From positions 1 to 26,386 of the IMG/VR virus record IMGVR_UViG_3300028045_000082: a stretch of 26,386 nucleotides of DNA, one strand, 5' to 3'. The notes below the pieces were generated by a model. It did not search any database and was not told the DNA's origin. It saw only the letters and a program-made list of their open reading frames with translations. Source of the stretch: a virus. Positions 19,875-26,386 of this stretch are shown piece after piece (position 1 is the stretch's first letter; the number at the start of each line of letters is the position of its first letter). Position numbers and translations under genes: made by a program.

Positions 19875-20897
19875 ATGGCAAATAAATCAGTATATCAAGA
19901 ATACAATTTAGATGCACTTATTCACTTTGGATTGGAGGATGAGCCTATGTTTGGGCTCATCACTTCAAATCAAGTTGATGACGTGCTTATAACCCAAGAT
20001 GTAACTACATATAATAAAATAAAAGATATTTTAGCAGGATCTACATTAACTTCTACTAATTTTCAATCTTATAAAAGAGCATTTATTCTACCTAAATGCC
20101 CCATATCTCAAGACAGAATTAAAGCTGCTTGTAAAGAACATAAAATAACCATTACCAATGATTATGAAGCGGCTGATTTTATAATTACACATGATGACTT
20201 TTATGAACTATTTCAACACGGTGAAAAAATTAAAATTCAAACTGTGATGTATACTTTATGGAATTATGAAGCTATGGATTCAAGTAATGGTAGAATTAAT
20301 ATAGTTGAAACCCATGATAAATCTGTAATATATGATGAAAAATGGACTGAACATACAAACTCTTATCATTGCAATGTAACTGATTCATTAATGGATGAAT
20401 GTGGTATTCCAGGTCTTGCTATAAATTTAGCATATTTAATAGAAGCTGGTCAATTGCAAACTTTAGATTCAGAAACATTATTGCATTCTTCAGCAAATCT
20501 AATTGATCTTACTGAAGAATTGGTTAATGATTTAGAACATTGGTTAGATTCATCAGATAATGATAACATAAGTCTTGCTGGTAAAATTTTACCAACAATA
20601 AATTATACAAAACATCCTCATTTAGTATGGCATTTAGCTCAAAAAATAGGAGGTAGAATGTATAGTTTTAAAAGAGATAAAGATGTTCAATATTGGATGG
20701 ACGCTGCAGATATAAATAGTCTTTATCGTACAGAAGCTCAAGAAATGGTTTTAAAGCTTGAAGAAGAAAAAAAACTTGATTCAGCATCATTTAGGTTTCT
20801 TGAAAAAATAATACGTCAAGAAATCTCCATACATAATAGAGAGTTATATACATTTAAAGTAAGTGTAAAAAAAGAATATCAAAAATATTTAAAATGA
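19875..20897 (+). CDS. Unknown protein A of the MoxR-VWA module, 340 aa
   Basis: Follows the AAA+ gene by one base and overlaps the next by four. N-terminal part (1-120) is mixed, with FILPKCPISQDRIKAACKEH at 70-89 and DYEAADFIITHDDFYELF around 96-113. The rest is mostly helical, with LTEELVNDLEHWLDSSDNDN at 212-231. Two segments match equivalent segments of the next protein, so the two appear to be diverged paralogues. No catalytic motif is seen. By position it may be an adaptor or substrate of the AAA+/VWA pair. A strong hairpin lies in its DNA at 19938-19961. Confidence 0.7.
   Translation: MANKSVYQEYNLDALIHFGLEDEPMFGLITSNQVDDVLITQDVTTYNKIKDILAGSTLTSTNFQSYKRAFILPKCPISQDRIKAACKEHKITITNDYEAADFIITHDDFYELFQHGEKIKIQTVMYTLWNYEAMDSSNGRINIVETHDKSVIYDEKWTEHTNSYHCNVTDSLMDECGIPGLAINLAYLIEAGQLQTLDSETLLHSSANLIDLTEELVNDLEHWLDSSDNDNISLAGKILPTINYTKHPHLVWHLAQKIGGRMYSFKRDKDVQYWMDAADINSLYRTEAQEMVLKLEEEKKLDSASFRFLEKIIRQEISIHNRELYTFKVSVKKEYQKYLK
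19938..19961 (+). repeat. Perfect 8-base inverted repeat inside a gene
   Basis: GATGAGCC (19938-19945) pairs with GGCTCATC (19954-19961) around an eight-base loop, GC-rich for this genome, without a T-run. It lies 64 bases into the gene at 19875 and codes for DEPMFGLI, oddly similar in place and motif to the hairpin region EEPFYGLF of the zincin-VWA gene. Confidence 0.7.
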
Positions 20898-22129
20898 ATG
20901 AACTAAAAAAAGTATATGTAATATCAATAACTATAAATAAAGAAACTACAGCTGATTTAGGTACTGGAGATTCTATTCTTTTATTAGATAGTTTGTCATA
21001 TAGTACAGAATGGTTGAGAAATAACTGGCATGTAAAAAGTGAAGTTAATTATGATTTACAAGGTGTAGAGTGTTTATATGTAAATCCAGCTTCAGGAAAT
21101 CATAAGGAGGATCTTTCTGTTATATCTGATAAAGCATTAAATATAACAGGTGCAGATATCCAAGATAAATTATTATACAGGTATCCAGATTTAACTTTAC
21201 CAAGATCAAAAGTAGATTTATTAAAAGATAAGTATAATGTTAAAATTATAAGAGATAGAACAAAAGCTGATTATAAGATTATATCTAAAAAATATATAAA
21301 TAATATGTTTCATGGTGGATGGCAATCTGTATATACTAAAAAAGCAATCAATCATTATGTTACTGATCTTAATGAGCATTTAGATTCACAAGCTAAAGCT
21401 TCATTAGAAAATTTTTTAAATAAAATTTCAGAAGATTCTTATTTTCATATATCTATTAATTATAATTGGAGTGATAATTTTGATACATTAAAGAGGGTAA
21501 CTAAAGTGAGTAATATAAGTGATATAGATGTTATTAGTCGTCCTTTATATTTAACAGATGCTGTTGCATTTAAAAGTATGAGTGACAGCAATAATTTAGT
21601 TATGGATTCTCATATTTCAAAAATATGCTCTGAGGATTCTGTAGTATTAACAGAAGATCAATATAAATCTTTAAACTCTATGTTTAAATCTAAAGATATA
21701 GATAATATGGCTGTAGGCTTAGAAATGTTAGCAAACTGTAATATAGAAAAGTCTTTAGATAAAGCTGCATTATTATATTTTAAACATGCTTATTATTTAA
21801 GAAATGCTAAGAATTGGAATACTGTAAATGTTAAAACATTAAGATCTAGATTAGAGAAAGCAGGTACAAAAGATGATTATAATAGAGGAATGTATCCATA
21901 TGAAAGACTGTTTAGATATTTAAAAGAAAATGATGCAATAACAGAATTTGCATATAAAGCAACAATTGTTGATATTTCTGAAACAGTATTTGCAGATATA
22001 GGATTAACTAAAAGTGATATTTTTAAATTAGATATATCAGATATCAAACTTTCAAAAGAATTTGCTGTAAAAGAAGTTGATCCTAATCAACTAAGCTTTG
22101 GAGAACTTTTGGCTGATGTACAACTTTAA
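20894..22129 (+). CDS. Unknown protein B of the MoxR-VWA module, 411 aa
   Basis: The last gene of the module, overlapping protein A by four bases. It has a mixed N-terminal part with LTLPRSKVDLLKDKYNVKII at 100-119 and KADYKIISKKYINNMFHGGW around 124-143, then a helical C-terminal half containing LTEDQYKSLNSMFKSKDIDN at 252-271. The parallels with protein A support a common origin. It ends with SFGELLADVQL. No known domain is recognised. Possibly a second adaptor or structural subunit. Confidence 0.7.
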   Translation: MNELKKVYVISITINKETTADLGTGDSILLLDSLSYSTEWLRNNWHVKSEVNYDLQGVECLYVNPASGNHKEDLSVISDKALNITGADIQDKLLYRYPDLTLPRSKVDLLKDKYNVKIIRDRTKADYKIISKKYINNMFHGGWQSVYTKKAINHYVTDLNEHLDSQAKASLENFLNKISEDSYFHISINYNWSDNFDTLKRVTKVSNISDIDVISRPLYLTDAVAFKSMSDSNNLVMDSHISKICSEDSVVLTEDQYKSLNSMFKSKDIDNMAVGLEMLANCNIEKSLDKAALLYFKHAYYLRNAKNWNTVNVKTLRSRLEKAGTKDDYNRGMYPYERLFRYLKENDAITEFAYKATIVDISETVFADIGLTKSDIFKLDISDIKLSKEFAVKEVDPNQLSFGELLADVQL

Positions 22130-22186
22130 GGGTAGCCATAATTGATTGTTATTGGATGTGTGCAGAAATGTACACATCCACCCTTA
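22127..22186 (+). promoter_or_regulatory. Nested stem structure after the MoxR-VWA module
   Basis: An inner stem GGATGTGT (22154-22161) with ACACATCC (22172-22179), and an outer stem TAAGGGT (22127-22133) with ACCCTTA (22180-22186) stacked directly on its 3' side, leaving a 20-base bulge on the 5' side. The outer stem starts in the stop codon of protein B. No clear T-run follows, so it may be a 3' end stabiliser, a site for processing, or a regulatory leader for the ligase gene. Confidence 0.55.
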
Positions 22187-22187
22187 T

Positions 22188-22198
22188 GTTACCGTAAC
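22188..22198. repeat. Short inverted repeat GTTACCGTAAC
   Basis: An 11-base near-palindrome with five-base arms around a central C, one base after the nested stem and about 30 bases before the ligase start. Could be an operator half-site pair; could also be chance. Confidence 0.35.
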
Positions 22199-22227
22199 AA
22201 ATAGGATAAACATTAAATATCAATAAT

Positions 22228-23352
22228 ATGACAGTACACTTAAAATCAAAAATTATTAAAAATGCAATTATGAATGATCAAATAAAATCATTTTCAAAAA
22301 AAATCTATAAAAAAGATAGTAAAGGAAAAGTGCGTGTATTACACGTTTATAATAAAGGTGCTGATGTAATTCAAAATTCTGGAGTACACGGTAGTGAAAA
22401 TATGATTAATCATGTTCATACTTGTGAAGGAAAAAATACTGGTAAATCTAATGAAACAACGCCTGAACAGCAAGCTATATTAGAAGCAACATCTAAAATT
22501 AAAAATAAAATGACTCAGGGTTATTTTAAAACAATTGAAGAAGCTGAAAATAATGTAGTAATTCTACCTATGTTGGCTAAAGATTATAAAAAAGAATCTC
22601 ATAAAATTAAGTTTCCATGCGTTATTCAACCAAAATTAGATGGAATGAGGGCTTTATACAATAAAAAGTCAGGATTTATATCAAGAAAAGGAAAATCTAT
22701 AGATACAATGAAACACATTGAAGATGCTCTTCCAAATGTTTCACAGGAACTAAATGATAATTATTTAGATGGTGAATTGTATGTACACGGTGAGTCATTT
22801 CAAGAAAACATGAGGCTTATTAAAAAAGACCGTGGTGAAGAGACTGAAAAAGTAAAGTTTTGCGTGTATGACATTGTGTTAGATATTCCTTTTATAGAAA
22901 GATTTAAAATCCTTAAAAGTTTAGCCAGTTATGTAGATGCTATTGAATTAGTCAAAACATATGTTGTAGCTGATGAAGAAGCCTTAAAACGTTTACATGG
23001 TGAATTTATATCTCAAGGATATGAAGGAACAATTGTAAGACACAGTGATGCTGGATATGCTATTAATAAAAGAGATAGTCAATTATTAAAATATAAAGAT
23101 TTTATAGATATTTCTTGTAATGTAATAGATGTACTACCTTCAGATAAGAATCCAGAACAAGGTGTAGTGCACTGTGAAAATGATAAAGGTACATTTGGTT
23201 GTGGAATGAAGTTTTCTCATGCTGAACGTGAGGAGATATTAATTAATAAAGCTGATTACATTGGTAAAACTGCAGAGATAAGATTCTTTGAATATAGTGA
23301 AGATGGTATACCAAGATTTCCAGTGTGCCACGGATTTAGATTAGATAAATAA
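22228..23352 (+). CDS. ATP-dependent DNA ligase, 374 aa
   Basis: The nucleotidyltransferase core shows motif I QPKLDGMR (134-141) with Lys136 that takes AMP, ISRKGKSID (motif III-like), YLDGELYVHG (motif III/IIIa), CVYDIVLD, a motif IV segment YEGTIVRH, and motif V QLLKYKDF. An OB-fold part follows. The N-terminal 120 residues carry a WGR-like opening (KGKVRVLHVYNKGADVIQNS) and GKNTGKSNETTPEQQAILEA, seen before the ligase domain of several phage ligases. It seals nicks in the phage replication pathway. The ATG at 22228 follows an about 100-base structured gap. Confidence 0.9.
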   Translation: MTVHLKSKIIKNAIMNDQIKSFSKKIYKKDSKGKVRVLHVYNKGADVIQNSGVHGSENMINHVHTCEGKNTGKSNETTPEQQAILEATSKIKNKMTQGYFKTIEEAENNVVILPMLAKDYKKESHKIKFPCVIQPKLDGMRALYNKKSGFISRKGKSIDTMKHIEDALPNVSQELNDNYLDGELYVHGESFQENMRLIKKDRGEETEKVKFCVYDIVLDIPFIERFKILKSLASYVDAIELVKTYVVADEEALKRLHGEFISQGYEGTIVRHSDAGYAINKRDSQLLKYKDFIDISCNVIDVLPSDKNPEQGVVHCENDKGTFGCGMKFSHAEREEILINKADYIGKTAEIRFFEYSEDGIPRFPVCHGFRLDK

Positions 23353-23354
23353 TT

Positions 23355-24350
23355 ATGATAAACTTAAAAAAAGAAGAAGAATTCTATGCTAAAGATTTTA
23401 ATTTTAGCTATTCTTCTATTAACAAATTAAAATTTTCACCCTCTTTATTCTATAAAGATTATATATTACAAGATCGTGAGATTCAAACTGAAAAGCATCT
23501 TATTGAAGGCAAGCTTGTGCATTGTCTTTTATTTGAACCTGAAAATCTTAAAGACAAGTTTAATGTTGTGCCTGGGAAGAATCCTAGTGATAATATTAGA
23601 AAAGTAATGAAAGATATGGTGCTTTATACAGATGAAAAGGATTTAGATAACATTGATGATCATATAATTCTTGATTCATTAAAACATATGGATCTATATC
23701 AATCTCTTAAAACAGATGAATCTAGAATAGCTAAAATAAGAGTTGTAGATTTTAAACCTTATTGGGAATTTCTAAATAATAAAGTCATTGATGTTGTTGA
23801 TAATGATACCCTAGAACGATGTAAACGTCAAGTAGAGTGTTTAGAATCCAATAAAGATGTAATGCATTTATTTAGAAGTGATCCAAAAAGTGATTTTGAA
23901 TTAGATAATGTTACTACATATGCAGAAAAATATCTGCAATGTGATTTACAAAATTATAAATTTGGCTTACACGGATACATAGATTACTTTAAAGTAAATG
24001 ATGAGACCGGTCAAGTTATTATTTGTGATTTAAAAACTACTGGTAAAACTATATCTGATTTTACAGAAACTATTGAGTTTTATAATTATTGGCTGCAAGC
24101 CGCTATTTATTATAAATTAGTATATGAATATATTAAATTGAATAAAACTTCAAAAAGTTATGAATATTTGTTTAAATTTGTAGTCATAGATAAATATAAT
24201 CAAGTATATGTATTTGATGTTTCTGAATCTACCATGCATAGCTGGGGACAAGGGTTGAAAGCAACTTTAGATGAAGTAAATGTACATTATACTAGAAAAG
24301 ATTATAGTTTACCTTATAAGTTTTTAAAACCTAATAAATTTATACTATAA
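23355..24350 (+). CDS. PD-(D/E)XK nuclease domain protein (DUF3799-like), 331 aa
   Basis: RecB-like nuclease fold. The opening FSYSSINKLKFSPSLFYKDY (17-36) is the typical ...S.S.l......sP..y start. HCLLFEP comes next, then the active-site block FGLHGYIDYF (around 202-211) with its Asp, VIICDLKTTGK (about 221-231) giving the D-x-K part, and YWLQAAIYYKLV with the conserved Gln-Tyr motif. It is likely a 5'-3' exonuclease supplying single strands for the Sak4-like protein, or a processing nuclease. It lies between ligase and polymerase genes. Confidence 0.85.
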   Translation: MINLKKEEEFYAKDFNFSYSSINKLKFSPSLFYKDYILQDREIQTEKHLIEGKLVHCLLFEPENLKDKFNVVPGKNPSDNIRKVMKDMVLYTDEKDLDNIDDHIILDSLKHMDLYQSLKTDESRIAKIRVVDFKPYWEFLNNKVIDVVDNDTLERCKRQVECLESNKDVMHLFRSDPKSDFELDNVTTYAEKYLQCDLQNYKFGLHGYIDYFKVNDETGQVIICDLKTTGKTISDFTETIEFYNYWLQAAIYYKLVYEYIKLNKTSKSYEYLFKFVVIDKYNQVYVFDVSESTMHSWGQGLKATLDEVNVHYTRKDYSLPYKFLKPNKFIL

Positions 24351-24351
24351 T

Positions 24352-24939
24352 ATGATAAGTGCTTATACACATTATTTTCAAAAATCAAAAATTTTTTTAT
24401 ATCCTCTTTTAGGCATTAGCAAAGGTAAAGAGTATGTCCCAATAGAAACATACATCTGTTGGGATAAGCTTTATACTGCTGAAGATTGCAAATATATATG
24501 CATCTACAATGCAAAAAAAGATAAAAAATATAAATTATTTGAAGATAATGTGTTAAAGCATCTTGATAACTATGAATTATCATTTAGCTTAAGTGAAGAT
24601 AGACATGTTTATGTTTTTGATTATTCAGAACATAAGCATGATTATGAAATGTTTATTAATGGGTATTATTCAAAATTTTCTATAAACTGCAAAAATAAAA
24701 TATTAAATTATTTTGGTAAAGTGGGTAAAATTAGCAGCTATATTAAAAGTTATTTAAACCCTGAAGAATACCATGAAGTATACGCTGAAGCACTTTTAGT
24801 GCATGTAGACTTAATAAGAGAAGTTTATGAAATATGCAGCATTCCTGATATAGAAAAAGAAACTTTATTTGAAAAAATACCAGATGAAGTATTGGAACTT
24901 GAAAATAAATTAATACATTTGGAAAAAACAAATCAATAA
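24352..24939 (+). CDS. Hypothetical protein, 195 aa
   Basis: Begins MISAYTHYFQKSKIFLYPLL and has many aromatic residues, an HKHDYEMFINGYYSKFS segment around 88-104, and a C-terminal helical part rich in Glu and Lys (EVLELENKLIHLEKTNQ). No Cys pair or nucleotide motif. I know similar small proteins only as unknown phage genes near polymerases. It starts one base after the nuclease gene. Confidence 0.65.
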   Translation: MISAYTHYFQKSKIFLYPLLGISKGKEYVPIETYICWDKLYTAEDCKYICIYNAKKDKKYKLFEDNVLKHLDNYELSFSLSEDRHVYVFDYSEHKHDYEMFINGYYSKFSINCKNKILNYFGKVGKISSYIKSYLNPEEYHEVYAEALLVHVDLIREVYEICSIPDIEKETLFEKIPDEVLELENKLIHLEKTNQ

Positions 24940-24941
24940 GT

Positions 24942-25361
24942 ATGAAAAACCAAATAGGTCAAAACATGATGTTAATTTCATCAGTTTTTAGAAATGTTAA
25001 GTCATTTAGTTTAATGCCAGTCAATGATGACTGCCCATATGTTGAAGCAATGTTTGATCCTAGTTCAGGAATTATTGCTGTTATAACAAAAATTAGAAAA
25101 CAATCTTTCCATATGATGCCAAGATTGGATGAGAGTGGTCAACCTCAAAGGCTTAAAGTTCCTAACAAAGAAACTGGTAAAGTTCATAAAGAACAAAGAA
25201 TGACTGTAGAAACTTTTTCTGAAGTTTATATTGTAGAAAAAGAAGAAATTAAGAATTTCATTAATTTATTTGCAATTAATGCTGAATCATTTGATTATGA
25301 TCAATTTCTTAACATTGAAGAGAAAGAAACTAAAAAATCTCCTCTTATATTACCAACTTAG
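24942..25361 (+). CDS. Hypothetical protein upstream of polymerase, 139 aa
   Basis: Soluble, beta-rich first half (SLMPVNDDCPYVEAMFDPSS, GIIAVITKIRKQSFHMMPRL), then a charged linker (KVPNKETGKVHKEQRMTVET) and a helical end. No family recognised. Its unit is closed by a strong terminator 24 bases later, and the DNA polymerase gene follows. Confidence 0.65.
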   Translation: MKNQIGQNMMLISSVFRNVKSFSLMPVNDDCPYVEAMFDPSSGIIAVITKIRKQSFHMMPRLDESGQPQRLKVPNKETGKVHKEQRMTVETFSEVYIVEKEEIKNFINLFAINAESFDYDQFLNIEEKETKKSPLILPT

Positions 25362-25384
25362 AATTTAATCTAAACTTACAAAAG

Positions 25385-25410
25385 AAGGCTGTTTATTCAG
25401 CCTTTTTTTT
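25385..25410 (+). terminator. Intrinsic terminator before the polymerase gene
   Basis: AAGGCTG (25385-25391) pairs with CAGCCTT (25398-25404), six-base loop TTTATT, followed by T through 25411 (nine T in all). Perfect stem. It separates the ligase-nuclease unit from the polymerase. Confidence 0.9.
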
Positions 25411-25428
25411 TGTCTTAAAATTAAAAAT

Positions 25429-26386
25429 ATGAATCATTATGTAATGGATTATGAAACTTTGCGTAATTGTTTTGTGGCTGTGTTTGAACATTATAAAACT
25501 TCTGAAAGGAAGATTTTTGTCATACATGATCTACAAAATGATCTTAAAGATTTCGTTGAGTTCTTAGAACACAATAAAGAAAACAAAGAGTGGCATATAT
25601 CCTATAATGGTTTAGCCTTTGATGCCCAAGTCACTCACCATATAATGAATAATGCTCAATTATGGGAGAACATGTCTGGATGTGCAATAGGTGAAGCTAT
25701 TTATGCATTTGCTCAAGAAACAATAGCTAGACAAAATAGAAGAGAGTTTGGAGTTTATGCACCATGGCATATGACAATAGGTCAAATTGATTTATTTAAA
25801 ATGCATCATTGGGATAATCCGGCTAAAAGATCTAGCCTTAAATGGATTCAATATAGCATGGATTGGGAAAATATGCAAGAAATGCCTATTGACCATACTA
25901 CACCAATTGAAACCCAAGAAGAGTTAGATATGATTATTGGTTATTGCATTAATGATGTAACTTCTACTAAAGAGATTTATAATAGATCTCAATCACAAAT
26001 TAAATTACGTAAAGAGTTGACCTCTGAGTATAATATTAATTTATTTAGTGCTTCTGAACCAAAAATTGCTAAAGAGTTGTTTGCATATTTTTTAAGTAGA
26101 AAATTAAATGTAGGTGAACGTGAAATAAAACAAAGGAAAACATATAGATCTATAATTAAAGTTGAAGATTTAATACTTCCTTATATAAAGTTCACATCTC
26201 CTGTATTTCAACAGGCTTTAATAAGATTTAATTCTTTGGAGCTTGATGCAATGAGTCTTAAAGGTCAATTTAAATATAAGTTGGAACATAAAGGTGTTCA
26301 TACAACTTTTGCTTTAGGTGGCATCCACGGTGCTAGAAAGAGTGGTGTATATAAATCAGATGAGGATCATATTATAATGTCTTCAG
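25429..26386 (+). CDS. DNA polymerase, N-terminal part with exonuclease domain (cut)
   Basis: The frame from ATG 25429 stays open to the right edge (319 residues seen). The 3'-5' exonuclease domain has Exo I MDYETLRN with Asp7 and Glu9, Exo II HISYNGLAFDAQ (56-67) with Asn60 and Asp65, and Exo III YCINDVTSTKEIY with the Tyr-x3-Asp pattern. FALGGIHGARKSGVY near residue 300 corresponds to the GG motif that links the exonuclease and polymerase domains in family B (phi29-like) enzymes. The polymerase palm lies beyond the window. It should be the replicative polymerase of the phage. Confidence 0.85.
   Translation, partial: MNHYVMDYETLRNCFVAVFEHYKTSERKIFVIHDLQNDLKDFVEFLEHNKENKEWHISYNGLAFDAQVTHHIMNNAQLWENMSGCAIGEAIYAFAQETIARQNRREFGVYAPWHMTIGQIDLFKMHHWDNPAKRSSLKWIQYSMDWENMQEMPIDHTTPIETQEELDMIIGYCINDVTSTKEIYNRSQSQIKLRKELTSEYNINLFSASEPKIAKELFAYFLSRKLNVGEREIKQRKTYRSIIKVEDLILPYIKFTSPVFQQALIRFNSLELDAMSLKGQFKYKLEHKGVHTTFALGGIHGARKSGVYKSDEDHIIMSS

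Noticed and set aside
1-26386. tRNA, rRNA, integrase, terminase or capsid genes
   Set aside because: I looked for cloverleaf-type arms with a GGTTC-like loop and for recognisable structural and packaging proteins and saw none. A tRNA search program on the window would settle the tRNA point.

Overview
This window is a segment of a double-stranded DNA phage (or an integrated or extrachromosomal phage genome) whose host is most likely a member of the Bacteroidetes, probably Flavobacteriia. The DNA is strongly AT-rich. Start codons are preceded by A-rich stretches rather than Shine-Dalgarno sequences, as is usual in Bacteroidetes. Several proteins look like Bacteroidetes types (YkuD_2-type L,D-transpeptidase, ClpS, YciA-like thioesterase). 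I see no structural, packaging, integrase or tRNA genes: the window covers the early, accessory and replication part of the genome. All genes but one are on the + strand, tightly packed, often overlapping by 4 to 35 bases.

Layout. (1) 1-222: the end of an upstream gene, a 14-base palindrome and a terminator-like hairpin. (2) 223-5559: an HNH-like protein, a lipoprotein L,D-transpeptidase, a second tiny lipoprotein, an SF2 helicase, a ClpS protease adaptor, a short winged helix and several unknowns, closed by a terminator at 5575. (3) 5626-9900: an accessory region of small genes (SET-domain methyltransferase, AT-hook peptide, small zincin, Cys-rich protein, hotdog thioesterase, membrane proteins, DUF2459 protein). 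Its core (6399-8947) carries ten copies of a short repeat, consensus AAACCAAAACAAAGATGA, sitting on gene boundaries. The repeat supplies the start codon of the downstream gene, and most copies also supply the last residues of the gene upstream (the recurring tail NQNKDE). (4) 9888-10700: two convergent genes, one of them the only minus-strand gene. (5) 10726-15643: uracil-DNA glycosylase, a DnaA domain IV-like protein, a winged-helix protein, a DnaB-type helicase, a Sak4-like ATPase, an SSB-like protein and a small lipoprotein. (6) 15702-22129: primase-like TOPRIM protein, RusA-like resolvase, then a zincin-VWA protein, a MoxR-type AAA+ ATPase and two unknown proteins that look like diverged paralogues of each other. 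(7) 22228-26386: ATP-dependent DNA ligase, a PD-(D/E)XK nuclease, two unknowns and the start of a DNA polymerase cut by the right edge.

How it works together (inference). Helicase, primase, polymerase, ligase, resolvase, Sak4-like protein and SSB-like protein form a fairly complete replication and recombination set. ClpS, SET, thioesterase, L,D-transpeptidase, DUF2459 and the small zincin look like host-directed accessory functions. The most unusual items are the repeat-bordered gene array, the zincin-VWA/MoxR/paralogue-pair module with a terminator-like hairpin inside its first coding sequence, and the phage-borne ClpS, SET and thioesterase genes.
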